DNA of 29,210 bases from JBNJEM01 sp051745935 (GTDB lineage: Bacteria > Planctomycetota > Planctomycetia > Pirellulales > Pirellulaceae). The notes under the pieces are model-generated. The model was not told where the DNA came from and ran no database searches. It was given only the letters and a program-made list of their open reading frames with translations. Position numbers and translations under genes: made by a program. This document shows positions 7,497 to 15,880 of the stretch, in pieces. Location of the stretch: NCBI GenBank assembly GCA_051745935.1, contig JBNJEM010000020.1, positions 1-29,210 of the forward strand, in the 5' to 3' direction. Position 1 is the stretch's first letter. Every line of letters starts with the position of its first letter.

Positions 7497-9188
7497 TCAG
7501 CGGAAGCTCGAGACGACGCGGCCGTTTTGTCTAATGAAAAGGCGTTGGTTGGCCTTTAGGTCCGTCACGCACGTGCTGCCACCGCCGATCCACGACACCT
7601 CGACGCGCTCCACCTGATCGGCACCTCCCAGGCCAAAATGGAGCCGCGTGCCGAAGTGGCCCTGGTATCCCCGGCCGCTGTGGACTTCCGCCAGCTGGCT
7701 TCGCCCGGACGTCACCACGCGAACATGGGCGCCCACGGCATCACGACTACTGGTGGTTCCCTGCAGCCGGATTTGCAGCCAGCGTGAAGATCCGGAACTG
7801 TCGTTGCGAAGAATGGTGGGAGTGCTGTTGGCGTTGAGTATCACGACGTCAACATCTCCGTCGTTATCCAGGTCGGCAAACCCCGCTCCCTTGCTGGCCT
7901 CCACCGGCAACAAGCCGTTTCCGCACCGGTCCGATACGTTCGTGAACGTGCCATCGCCCCGATTGAGCAACAGGACGTTACGGACCCGCACCCTGGTCCG
8001 ATCGTCGATGTGGCGGATGTTATCCATGAAATGACCACAGGCGACAAACAGATCGCGATGCCCGTCGTTGTCGAAGTCGACCATCCCGGTCCCCCACGTG
8101 ACATGGGGAAACGTTTCGTTGGCGATGCGGGCGGGTCGCGTGCGGTCTTCAAACAGCCCGTTACCGAGGTTACGATAGAGCACCGGCAATTCGGACGAGT
8201 AGTTGGTCATGAACAGGTCCAGCTGGCCATCGTTATCATAATCCCCGCAATCGACTCCCATGCTTCCGTTCTCATTGCCAAAGCCATCAAAGGCCACGCC
8301 CGCAACCAATCCCACTTCTTTGAAATGTCCTTGGCCATCATTCTCCAGCAGGAAGTTGGGCAGATGGTCATTGCAGACAAAGACGTCGGTATCGCCATCG
8401 GAATCAAAATCAAAGCAGACCATTCCCATTCCAGTGCCAGCCACGGCTCCCACGCCGGACTCTTGCGTCACGTCGCTGAAAGTCCCGTCACCGTTGTTGC
8501 GAAACAGGGTGTCTGGCACCGGATTGTAGTCGGCCGGACCGGGGTGAAAATGATGAGGGCCGATCTTGCGGACGATATGATTGTCGTAGTTAAAGTCCAC
8601 ATAGTTGGCCACGTACAGATCCAGGTCGCCGTCCCCCTCGATGTCAAGGAACGATGTTCCCGCTCCCACTCGGTTTCCATTGCCCACCCCTGCCTGGTTC
8701 GTAACATCCGTGAAGGTGCCGTCGCCATTGTTGCGATAGAGCACGTTGGAACCGGAATTGTTTAGGTACAGATCCTGATGCCCATCGTTGTCGAAGTCAC
8801 CCGCCGTGACACCTAGACCAAATCCACGGTCCTCTACCCCCGCCTGGCTTGTCACGTCCGTGAAGGTCCAGTCTCCATTGTTGCGATATAGCGCGTTCGG
8901 CGGAGCACTCTCGGATGTACCCGGCTCCGGCGCGCCGTTGAGGAAGTAAATGTCGACATAGCCATCCCCGTCATAGTCGAAAAGCGCGACACCAGCCACC
9001 ACGCTTTCAATGATGTAGCGCTCACCGGTTCCACCGTCCGTATGCCGGAAGTCGATGTCAGTTCGGTCCGTCACATCAGTCAGTTTGATATCGCACACCG
9101 GGTCCGATTGTGCGCGGGCACGACTCGCGAAAGTCAAAAACGCCACGATGATCAGGAACCGATAGCAGACGGAACAGGGTTTTCGCAT
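7497..9188 (-). CDS. CRTAC1/ASPIC-UnbV family secreted FG-GAP (VCBS) propeller protein, copy 2
   Basis: This protein is 563 aa from the ATG at 9188 (MRKPC); earlier in-frame Met codons at 9194 and 9206 are possible. A signal peptide (FLIIVAFLTFASRARA) precedes the mature start near residue 27. It has the same plan as copy 1: repeated DxDxDG calcium loops (DYDGDGYVD, DFDNDGHQD, DIEGDGDLD, DFDSDGDTD, DYDNDGQLD, DFDNDGHRD, DLDNDGDVD) separated by LYRNNGDGTFTDVT, then a C-terminal ASPIC/UnbV domain with HSGRGYQGHFGTRLHFGLGG. It is the last gene of the minus-strand block, but a 690-bp repeat-filled gap with a possible terminator lies upstream, so it may have its own promoter. Its ligand is unknown; extracellular calcium-dependent binding is inferred from the family. 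Confidence 0.92.
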   Translation of the reverse strand: MRKPCSVCYRFLIIVAFLTFASRARAQSDPVCDIKLTDVTDRTDIDFRHTDGGTGERYIIESVVAGVALFDYDGDGYVDIYFLNGAPEPGTSESAPPNALYRNNGDWTFTDVTSQAGVEDRGFGLGVTAGDFDNDGHQDLYLNNSGSNVLYRNNGDGTFTDVTNQAGVGNGNRVGAGTSFLDIEGDGDLDLYVANYVDFNYDNHIVRKIGPHHFHPGPADYNPVPDTLFRNNGDGTFSDVTQESGVGAVAGTGMGMVCFDFDSDGDTDVFVCNDHLPNFLLENDGQGHFKEVGLVAGVAFDGFGNENGSMGVDCGDYDNDGQLDLFMTNYSSELPVLYRNLGNGLFEDRTRPARIANETFPHVTWGTGMVDFDNDGHRDLFVACGHFMDNIRHIDDRTRVRVRNVLLLNRGDGTFTNVSDRCGNGLLPVEASKGAGFADLDNDGDVDVVILNANSTPTILRNDSSGSSRWLQIRLQGTTSSRDAVGAHVRVVTSGRSQLAEVHSGRGYQGHFGTRLHFGLGGADQVERVEVSWIGGGSTCVTDLKANQRLFIRQNGRVVSSFR

Positions 9189-9203
9189 CACCATCCAATA
9201 ACT

Positions 9204-9225
9204 CATTACACATTACACATTACGG
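9204..9225. repeat. 8-bp microsatellite, about three units
   Basis: CATTACAC is repeated twice and then followed by CATTACGG. It lies 16 to 37 bp upstream of the chosen start codon of the CRTAC1 copy 2 gene. A variable repeat in this place could affect spacing of expression signals, but nothing else supports this. Confidence 0.5.
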
Positions 9226-9425
9226 TATACGCGCCAGTTTCAGTTTTCAGTGAGCCATGGCGATTAAACCAGGAAAGGAAATCTTGCGGTACCAACCTCT
9301 CCGAAATTCGGCGAGGGCCGAGGCGCTCCAGCCGAACGGGCCCCCGCCCAACGGACTTCAAACGAACATATTCGAGGTCTGCTCCATTCGCGCGGAACCC
9401 ATACACCGCGAAACGCGGAATCCGT

Positions 9426-9457
9426 AAAAAAACCATCCCGGACTCCCATGTTCCGGG
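9426..9457 (-). terminator. Possible minus-strand terminator after CRTAC1 copy 3
   Basis: On the minus strand, CCCGGA (9457-9452) pairs with TCCGGG (9442-9437) around a 9-nt loop, then ATGG and a run of seven T residues (9432-9426). The stem is short and the T-run starts 4 nt late, so this is a moderate candidate. If it works, it separates CRTAC1 copy 2 from the upstream operon. Confidence 0.4.
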
Positions 9458-9488
9458 GGCGCGTTTGAAGCGAGAAGCGGCCTTGTTG

Positions 9489-9788
9489 TACCGGTCGCGG
9501 ATGACATTCTCCGCCGCGAGTCCGACCAACGGGAGGACGGCTTGCGTCGGGCAGCGTTCCATCCGGAAAAAACCAACCGCCTGAAATATACCGGTCGCGG
9601 ATGACATTCTCCGCCGCGAGTCCGACCAACGGGAGGACGGCTTGCGTCGGGCAGCGTTCCATCCGGAAAAATCCAACCGCCTGAAATATACCGGTCGCGG
9701 ATGACATTCTCCGCCGCGAGTCCGACCAACGGGAGGACGGCTTGCGTCGGGCAGCGTTCCATCCGGAAAAATCCAACCGCCTGAAATA
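9489..9788 (+). repeat. Family A tandem array, three 100-bp units
   Basis: Three head-to-tail units start at 9489, 9589 and 9689, a period of exactly 100 bp. Units 2 and 3 look identical until the last few bases, and unit 1 differs by one base near its end (AAAAAACC for AAAAATCC). All three carry ATGACATTCTCC, unlike the dispersed copies, so the array arose by local duplication of one copy. Inside each unit CCGAC and GTCGG form short inverted arms. Confidence 0.93.
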
Positions 9789-9796
9789 CATGAGTT

Positions 9797-9874
9797 TTTA
9801 CAGCCCGTAACAAACCCTGGCTTCCGAGTCCAAGACCCTCTGGATAACACCCGACCTGCACGGTCTTGTTATGG
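9797..9874 (-). repeat. Family B repeat, 78 bp
   Basis: On the minus strand it reads CCATAACAAGACC to TTTGTTACGGGCTGTAAA, with the same length and spacing as the 7340 and 13838 copies. It begins 4 bp past the stop of CRTAC1 copy 3 and ends 8 bp from the family A array. Confidence 0.7.
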
Positions 9875-9878
9875 GGTC

Positions 9879-11627
9879 TTAGTGTTTTCGCACCGCTGTC
9901 CCGTGCTCTTTCAACCACAAGACCTGGTTGGCCGGTATGGATTCAAACACGTCAGTTTTCCCACCGATCCATCGTACTTCAACGCGGTCAACGTGTTCTT
10001 GGTTTCCCAAGCCGAAGTGAAGCCGGTTTCCGAAATGGCTCTGATAGCCGCGGCCACCGTGCCGTTCGGCCGTTTGCGTTACGCCGCCAGCGATCACGGT
10101 CACTTGCGCCCCGACGCCGTCCCGATTGCTGGTTTTGCCGCGGAGTTCAATTTGCAGCCAGTGGTGATCCGTGTGGGTATCGTTCCGCAAAACGGTCGGT
10201 ACTGTCTCGGTGTTGAGCACCACGACGTCGATGTCGCCATCGTTGTCCAAGTCGCCGAATGCGGCCCCCTTACTGCATTCGACGACTGCCATGCCCGGCC
10301 CGGCCTGGTCCGAGACATCCAAGAATCGCCCATTTCCTTGGTTGTGCAACAGCAGGTTAGGGGCTCGATAAGCAGCGCGATTGTCAATCTCTCGAACGTT
10401 TTCCAGAAAGTGCCCGCAAGCCATGAAAATATCTTGGTGCGAGTCGTTGTCGAAGTCCACCAGTCCGGTCCCCCAATTGGTGTGAGTGAACGCGGTGCGC
10501 CCTGCTCCCGTTGAATTCGTGGCATCATCGAAAAGGCCGTTGCCCAGATTGCGATATAGGACGGGGAACTCACCCGTGTAATCGGTCATGAACAAATCGA
10601 GCAGCCCGTCGTTGTTATAGTCCCCGCTGTCGATTCCCATGCTGCCGTTAGCCACCCCCTGGTTATTGCATGCCAATCCGGCCAACAGCCCGACTTCCGT
10701 GAACCTGCCTGTCCCATCATTTTGGAATAAGTAGTTGGGCATTGCGTCGTTGCCGACGAAAATATCCGTGTCCCCATCCTGCTCGTAATCGAAACAAATC
10801 ATTCCCATGCTGGTTCCCGCCACGTTGGCGATGCCCGACGAGTCACTCACATCGGTGAACGTCCCGTTGCCATCGTTGCGATAGAGGGTATCGGCGACGG
10901 GCGGGTAATCTTGAGGTCCGGGCGGATAGGGATACGCCTCCGCAGCCACCACGGCGTGCCGCTCGTACGTGAAATCCAGGTAGTTGGCGGCGTACAGATC
11001 CAGGTCGCCATCTCCTTCCATGTCCAGGAAACAGGTTCCCGCGCCAAATCGGCTGCCACAGCCGACTCCAGCGTCACTGGTCACATCGGTGAACGTGCCG
11101 TCCCCGTTGCCGCGGTACAGCGTATTCGGGCCGAAATTATTGATATAAAAATCTTGGTGGCCATCGTTGTCATAGTCGCCAACCGCGACCCCCAAACCGT
11201 AGCCCTTGTCTCCCACGCCGGCCGCGGCGGTCACGTCGGTAAACGTTCCATCGCCGTTGTTTCGGTACAGCGCATTGCGGGGAATCTCATCCACCGTGGT
11301 GCCTTTCAGGGGCGCGCCATTGAGGAAATAGATGTCGACCAGCCCGTCCTGGTTGTAATCCCACAGAGCCAGCCCGGCAACCATGAACTCCACCGTATAC
11401 TGTCGCCCGCCGCCGCCATGGGTATGTTCAAACGCAATTCCAGTGCTCGGCGTTATATCGACCATTCGAATGGAACACTCGGGGCGTGCTTGTGGTTGGC
11501 CTCCCCAGACCCAACCCCCGTGCAATAGCAGCAATAAGGCGGCGCGGACGGCTCGCGCAGGAGGCGACGGACGGAGTTCACTCGATCGGGAACAAGACGA
11601 ATGGGACGAAGTGTTTTCGGTATACAT
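9879..11627 (-). CDS. CRTAC1/ASPIC-UnbV family secreted FG-GAP (VCBS) propeller protein, copy 3
   Basis: This protein is 582 aa from the ATG at 11627; a GTG at 11636 in frame is an alternative and neither has a strong ribosome site. The N-terminus is longer than in the other copies: a Ser/Arg-rich stretch precedes the hydrophobic segment AALLLLLHGGWVWG (about residues 29-42). Calcium-type loops follow (DYNQDGLVD, DYDNDGHQD, DMEGDGDLD, DYEQDGDTD, DYNNDGLLD, DFDNDSHQD, DLDNDGDID), with NALYRNNGDGTFTDVT linkers. The C-terminal ASPIC/UnbV domain contains HGGRGYQSHFGNRLHFGLGN. It lies 175 bp downstream of a TPR gene on the same strand, repeating the TPR-CRTAC1 order seen at 684-3920. A family B element begins almost at the stop codon. 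The role is inferred as an exported calcium-binding propeller of unknown ligand. Confidence 0.9.
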   Translation of the reverse strand: MYTENTSSHSSCSRSSELRPSPPARAVRAALLLLLHGGWVWGGQPQARPECSIRMVDITPSTGIAFEHTHGGGGRQYTVEFMVAGLALWDYNQDGLVDIYFLNGAPLKGTTVDEIPRNALYRNNGDGTFTDVTAAAGVGDKGYGLGVAVGDYDNDGHQDFYINNFGPNTLYRGNGDGTFTDVTSDAGVGCGSRFGAGTCFLDMEGDGDLDLYAANYLDFTYERHAVVAAEAYPYPPGPQDYPPVADTLYRNDGNGTFTDVSDSSGIANVAGTSMGMICFDYEQDGDTDIFVGNDAMPNYLFQNDGTGRFTEVGLLAGLACNNQGVANGSMGIDSGDYNNDGLLDLFMTDYTGEFPVLYRNLGNGLFDDATNSTGAGRTAFTHTNWGTGLVDFDNDSHQDIFMACGHFLENVREIDNRAAYRAPNLLLHNQGNGRFLDVSDQAGPGMAVVECSKGAAFGDLDNDGDIDVVVLNTETVPTVLRNDTHTDHHWLQIELRGKTSNRDGVGAQVTVIAGGVTQTAERHGGRGYQSHFGNRLHFGLGNQEHVDRVEVRWIGGKTDVFESIPANQVLWLKEHGTAVRKH

Positions 11628-11801
11628 GTCGAACACGTGATGGGATCTTTTTTTCCTGTCTTGTATTGCCGGTGAGTCACGGCGATATCAGACGATTCCG
11701 CCGCGTCTTTCCCCGGCACCGCGTGGGCATGTGCGAACTCTTCGTCATTTGCATCATCAGAATGAAGGCCAACGGCGATTTGTCCGTTGGCGGCCGTTGT
11801 C

Positions 11802-13220
11802 TCATGGAGATCGCTCGACTGTTCGAGGCCCCGAGGAGGCCAAACGCCCCGCCTCCCGTCGTGCCTTCTTGGCAGCTTCCATCTCGCCCTGCCGCTCACA
11901 AATCACCGCCAACACGGCATACCCTTGCGCGGTCGGTCGGCGCTCGATAGAACGTTCGGCGAATTGGCGAGCTTCCGCGAGATCGCCGGCCTGAAGCCGC
12001 ACCTGGGCCAGACCAATGTAAGGGAGCACATGATCGGGTGCCAGTTTTCTGGCATGTTCCAATGCGGACTCGGCCGTTTTCCAGTCGCCCATGTGAGACG
12101 CAATGCTGGCAAGATTCAGGTGGTAAATGACGTGCTCTGGCTGCAACTCGACAAGTCGTTCCTGAACCACCATGGCGTCAGCCCCTCGAGCACGTTTTCG
12201 GTAGTACGTCACCAGCTCGTCCAGCACCTGTCGATTGTCCGGGGCCAAGGCGTTGGCTCGTAAGAAGAGCCGTTCCGCCGCCGCGTCCCGTCCCTGTTCG
12301 GCATGGATTGCCGCCGAAGAGGTGAGGGTGCTGACGACGACCGGACGCAGCGCCTGCTGGTAAATGGCCTGAAACGGTTTGCCCTTGCTCGGCCCCGTCT
12401 CCTTCTTCTTCAATTCCGAAAATTGCTCGCGATACTCAGTCGCCTCCTCAACTTTACCTTGCCGCTGACAGGCATTGGCGAGCGCGAAATAAACCTCCGA
12501 AGACTTCTCCCCCAACTCAACGGCCTTGAGCAGACTTTGTTCCGCCGCCTCGTACTGTTGTAGCTGATTCTGGGTTTGCCCCAACAACAACCAGTTAATG
12601 GCAACTCCCGGAAAGGCCTCGACCCCCGCTTGGATGACGGCTTCCGCCTTTTCCACGTCCCCCACCTTGGAATGGGCGGACGCCAGCCGATAATAAAGTT
12701 CGGCCGAGGAACACCCCTCCGCCAATGCTTTCTCCAGCATTTCAACCGCCTTGGCATCCTCCCCTTTCTCCGACATCAGGGTCGCTAACCCCAAGCGGGG
12801 GCCCAGATGCCGGGGATTCAATTCAATGCACTTCCGCCACAGCTCGCCAGCCCTGGCCGTTTGATGAAGCTTCACGTACGCGCCGGCCGCCACGTGCAGC
12901 GCGTGCGGGCTTTGGGGAAAACGGGATTGAAGGGCCTCGATCTCTTGGACCAACTCCGCTTGCAGTTCTTCGTTGGGTATCTCCGCCGGGCTGGTCGCGA
13001 GCGCCACGGTGGGCCCGGGAACAGCCGTCTTCTTCGGAACCGGCTTCGACTTGGTTGGCGCCGACGACCGCTCGGCCGGGGGCGTTAGCAGCAGGACGAC
13101 AAGGACCACGCCGAGCGCCACGACGGCGCAGAAGAGTGCCAGCTTTAAACAGCGAGCCCGCCGTGAAGCATTCTCCCCCGCACCACCAACATCATTAAAC
13201 TCCGCCTTGTGATTGCTCAT
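11802..13220 (-). CDS. Membrane-anchored tetratricopeptide repeat (TPR) protein
   Basis: This 472-aa protein starts with a short charged tail (MSNHKAEFNDVGG), followed by one hydrophobic helix (about 25-46, LALFCAVVALGVVLVVLLL) and a long TPR region. Recognisable repeat pieces include LYYRLASAHSKVGDVEKAEAV, LLLGQTQNQLQQYEAAEQSL and LAQVRLQAGDLAEARQFAER. The ATG at 13220 is chosen because GGAGG lies 6 nt upstream; the frame is open to 13286 without such a site. The protein looks paralogous to the TPR protein at 684-2162 over the helix, the YREQFSELKKK segment and the C-terminal repeats. It is the third gene of a minus-strand block (LarA-like, kinase, TPR, CRTAC1), 250 bp after the kinase stop. 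It is expected to expose its repeats outside the inner membrane and bind a partner, perhaps the CRTAC1 product. Confidence 0.85.
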   Translation of the reverse strand: MSNHKAEFNDVGGAGENASRRARCLKLALFCAVVALGVVLVVLLLTPPAERSSAPTKSKPVPKKTAVPGPTVALATSPAEIPNEELQAELVQEIEALQSRFPQSPHALHVAAGAYVKLHQTARAGELWRKCIELNPRHLGPRLGLATLMSEKGEDAKAVEMLEKALAEGCSSAELYYRLASAHSKVGDVEKAEAVIQAGVEAFPGVAINWLLLGQTQNQLQQYEAAEQSLLKAVELGEKSSEVYFALANACQRQGKVEEATEYREQFSELKKKETGPSKGKPFQAIYQQALRPVVVSTLTSSAAIHAEQGRDAAAERLFLRANALAPDNRQVLDELVTYYRKRARGADAMVVQERLVELQPEHVIYHLNLASIASHMGDWKTAESALEHARKLAPDHVLPYIGLAQVRLQAGDLAEARQFAERSIERRPTAQGYAVLAVICERQGEMEAAKKARREAGRLASSGPRTVERSP

Positions 13221-13328
13221 CGTACACCTCCCCAAAATGGCGGTTTGACATGCCGTATGCGGCAACGGAAGAAGAAAGTAGGCCACCAGGCTTCAAGCGA
13301 TCCATATTGAGACCTTGTCTCCTTCCGT

Positions 13329-13434
13329 AGCCGTTCACGGGTGGCGTTACACGGCTTGGACACAGCAACCCGCATGGATGTCACGGACTGGTCCCGTGGT
13401 GGTTCACGTTCGCCGCTCCAAACTGGTCGGCGTG
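13329..13434 (-). repeat. Family C repeat, half copy
   Basis: Read on the minus strand, this stretch matches about 7203-7303 (+). Shared words include AGCGGCGA, GTGAACCACCACGGGAC, ATCC.TGCGGG.TGC.GTGT, GCCGTGTAAC and CCGTGAACGGCTAC. It lies in the 250-bp gap between the kinase and TPR genes. The hairpin arms are less perfect here than at 7230-7252. Confidence 0.75.
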
Positions 13435-13470
13435 AAATGCGCATCGCTTTGCCACGAGGTCTTGCTCGTT

Positions 13471-15879
13471 TCATTCATCTCCGGCTGCACCTTTGTCCAG
13501 TGTTTTCCCGGGCACGGTACCCCGTGAACTTGCCGGGGTTGCCGCGGGGGGTGAACTGGTGGTAAACGACGGGTATTTTCCCCATCGCAGGCTGCCTTGT
13601 CCGTGGAGCACGAAATACCACAGCAGCCCGACAACGGCCACGAACCCGACCAACGCTTTCATCCCCCAATTGATCAGTTCCTGTCCTAATTCCTTCACTG
13701 GCGTCATGGCGTAGGCCACGTCCTCTTGGACGTACACAATCAGGCCGCTATCGTGGACGGATGTGTCGCTTTCCACCCCTCCACGTCGCAGCTTGACCGG
13801 CGCCTTGGCTGCTATCCAATTCCGAGCGTCATCGGTTCTTGCAGCCCGTGACAAAACCTCCTTCCCGCTCCCAGAAGTCCCTGGGCGAGAGGACCCCCGA
13901 GCGGTTTTGTCATGGCGTCCCCGTTTTGACCATTCGAATGGGTCATTCTTGAAGACAAGCCGATTGGTTTCCGGGTCAAGAGACACTCGAAACTGGCTGA
14001 GATCCTTTTCAACCGCGTCATCCGCGTCATCCGCGTCATCCAATTGGTCACGTTGCCCGAGTTCGACTTCTCTGAACATGGGATGATCGAGCACCATGCC
14101 CTGGTAATTATTCTCGCGATTGTCGACGAGGACCGCGAATCTGGGAAAGTATCCGGGCATGCGTTGATCAGGTTTGCCCGAGTCCAGTTTGTTGTCGGCA
14201 TCGAAGTTCAGGAGGTCGCCAACGATCTCCCCCACTTCAACGGTGAGGACAAGGACCGCCAGCAGTTCATCGGGCGCGTCGGGCTGGAATAGCGGGGTTG
14301 AAACCGCGATTTTCCATCGCTGGTTGACTTTGCTCAACAGCGGGGAGGAAAGCGACGTTCGTTCCACATGCCGCTCCGGTAACGGCCGGGCATCTCGATC
14401 CTCCAGGTCCCGCAGGCCGCCGTGGCAATAGGACCGGAAGGCGAAATTGTCTCCCACCGTGACCTTGCTGCCACTTGGAAACGCCCCGGCCAAATGCGTA
14501 CCACGCGGTCCACACACGAATAAACTGACGATTTCCGGAGGCGACCGGTTCTCGAGTGGTCCGATCTCTTGCTCGTACAGGGTATCAACTTCCCGCTGCA
14601 GAGCCTCCCGAACTGGATTCTCCAGGAACTCTTGCTTGCGTCGTTCCTTGTCCTCGGCATCCTGCCCGGGATCAGCCAATTCAATCAAGTCCGGCTCCAG
14701 CTGATGAACCACCCTGGAGATGGCGTCGCGCAGTTCGGCATTTTGGGCCGTCCCTTCAATGGCCCGATAGTAACGGTCGATTTTCGCGGCCACGCTGGCC
14801 GCCACGAATTTCGCGGCGAAACGGCTGCTTTGGCTAACTCGTTCCTCGACGGCCACCCTGGTTTTTTGGAGCGCCTCGTCAGCCGCTCGTCCCCCGAAAA
14901 ACCACATCAAAGCCAAAAGCAGCAACGGTCCGAGCACGCCCAACAAGAGTAATGGACGGCGAGCCCGTGCTTGGTCTCGGGCATGGAGCGTATCCAAGAC
15001 TGATTGAACATTGGGGAATCGCTTTTTGGGATTTGGATGCAGGCATTGATCAATGATGCCCGCCAGAACTCGATCAACCCCCGGTACTCGGCGATGTTCG
15101 TCGGGCGGCTTATTGGTCGTAATCCACTGCCGATAAACCCGCAATCGGCTGGTTAAATGAGACGCTTCTTCAATCTGTTTCAGCACGTCATCGCTGTAGT
15201 GCGGTGGCTTGCCCACCAGCAGATAATAGAACAACGCGCCCAACGCGTACACGTCCCAGCTCGCATCCGGCACGGCTTCCAAACTCGCTTGCTCGGGCGC
15301 CATGTAAAACAGAGTCCCGAGCGAGGGAGTCTGTTCATTGCTTAACCGCGACTGCCCGAAATCCGCCAGCCGCGGCTGGTTATCTTGATCCAGCAAAACA
15401 TTGCCCGGCTTCAAGTCGCAATGCAGAATCCCCTTGGCATGGGAGTGGTTCAAGCCAGTGGCAATCTCGCGAAATAACTCGACCACCTGTTCAATCGTTT
15501 GGGAGTCATCACGCTGGCTCAAACGCTCCAACGAGCCGTTCTCGATATACTCCATCACATAATAGGGCGGATCGGCCTGCCAACCGACGTCCAACACCTG
15601 CACGACGTAGCGATCAGCGGACAGCAATACCAGCTTTTCGACCTCGCGGGAGAGCAGCGACCAGTCCACTCCCCCTTGATGCTGGTAAAACTTCACGGCA
15701 ATTTGACGTCCCGTGTTGCGATCCAACCCAATCCAGACTTCACCAAAAGCGCCCGATCCGAGAAACCGGGTCAGGTGATAACCAGGAACTTGGGTCGGGG
15801 GGCGGGTATGCCGCAAGCTTAGTTCTCGGGCCTGATGTTCGTCGTCGCCAAATTGCAGTTCCGTGTGATCATCGCTCAT
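13471..15879 (-). CDS. Transmembrane Ser/Thr protein kinase with extracytoplasmic Cache-like sensor
   Basis: This 802-aa protein has a PknB-type kinase domain at about 33-300: glycine loop GSGAFGEVW (41-49), VK Lys63, catalytic loop HCDLKPGN (153-160, Asp155 and Asn160), DFG 173-175 and APE 194-196. The catalytic loop is HCD rather than HRD, so it is a non-RD kinase. A membrane helix (about 309-328) leads to an outside region of about 400 residues that looks like a Cache-type sensor (coiled entry, then a PAS-like core near FAFRSYCHGG and WKIAVSTPLF). A second helix lies at about 740-760, before a short Ser/Pro-rich tail. An acidic DDADDADDA repeat sits near 615. Residues about 655-681 are encoded by a family B repeat, an in-frame insertion of 26 codons. 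The ATG at 15879 lies 1 bp past the stop of the LarA-like gene, so translation is probably coupled. Confidence 0.92.
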   Translation of the reverse strand: MSDDHTELQFGDDEHQARELSLRHTRPPTQVPGYHLTRFLGSGAFGEVWIGLDRNTGRQIAVKFYQHQGGVDWSLLSREVEKLVLLSADRYVVQVLDVGWQADPPYYVMEYIENGSLERLSQRDDSQTIEQVVELFREIATGLNHSHAKGILHCDLKPGNVLLDQDNQPRLADFGQSRLSNEQTPSLGTLFYMAPEQASLEAVPDASWDVYALGALFYYLLVGKPPHYSDDVLKQIEEASHLTSRLRVYRQWITTNKPPDEHRRVPGVDRVLAGIIDQCLHPNPKKRFPNVQSVLDTLHARDQARARRPLLLLGVLGPLLLLALMWFFGGRAADEALQKTRVAVEERVSQSSRFAAKFVAASVAAKIDRYYRAIEGTAQNAELRDAISRVVHQLEPDLIELADPGQDAEDKERRKQEFLENPVREALQREVDTLYEQEIGPLENRSPPEIVSLFVCGPRGTHLAGAFPSGSKVTVGDNFAFRSYCHGGLRDLEDRDARPLPERHVERTSLSSPLLSKVNQRWKIAVSTPLFQPDAPDELLAVLVLTVEVGEIVGDLLNFDADNKLDSGKPDQRMPGYFPRFAVLVDNRENNYQGMVLDHPMFREVELGQRDQLDDADDADDAVEKDLSQFRVSLDPETNRLVFKNDPFEWSKRGRHDKTARGSSRPGTSGSGKEVLSRAARTDDARNWIAAKAPVKLRRGGVESDTSVHDSGLIVYVQEDVAYAMTPVKELGQELINWGMKALVGFVAVVGLLWYFVLHGQGSLRWGKYPSFTTSSPPAATPASSRGTVPGKTLDKGAAGDE
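13838..13915 (-). repeat. Family B repeat inside the kinase coding sequence
   Basis: On the minus strand this 78-bp stretch runs from CCATGACAAAACC to GGTTTTGTCACGGGCTGCAAG, with near-perfect terminal inverted repeats (CATGACAAAACC and GGTTTTGTCACG). It aligns without gaps to the intergenic copy at 7340-7417. Its length is 26 codons and the kinase frame reads straight through, giving an Arg/Ser/Gly-rich insert around RHDKTARGSSRPGTSGSGK. Confidence 0.8.
14013..14039 (-). repeat. Three tandem 9-bp units in the kinase gene
   Basis: CCGCGTCAT is repeated three times on the plus strand, giving an ADD-ADD-ADD-like acidic stretch in the kinase's outside domain. Because the unit is 9 bp, copy changes would keep the frame. 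Confidence 0.7.
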
Positions 15880-15880
15880 G

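Larger units (their letters stand above)
9189..9878. other. Intergenic region between two CRTAC1 genes, mostly repeats
   Basis: The gap holds an 8-bp microsatellite (9204-9225), a possible minus-strand terminator (9426-9457), the triple family A array (9489-9788) and a family B copy (9797-9874). The open frames of 175-214 codons seen here run through the 100-bp array. Because 100 is not divisible by 3, the same DNA is read in all three frames in turn, which argues against real coding. Confidence 0.7.

Noticed and set aside
8010..8765. 251-codon plus-strand frame opposite CRTAC1 copy 2
   Set aside because: Antisense shadow of the repeated calcium-loop coding sequence; similar shadows occur opposite the other CRTAC1 genes, at 2640-3380 and 10911-11528.
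9489..9788. CRISPR array
   Set aside because: Units are exact 100-bp direct repeats without variable spacers, and no cas gene is present. It is tandem duplication of one element.
9206..9918. Long minus-strand open frames of 175-214 codons over the array
   Set aside because: They are reading frames through the 100-bp family A repeat in three phases. The peptide is the same words repeated in different frames, and it appears wherever the repeat is. No ribosome site or family.
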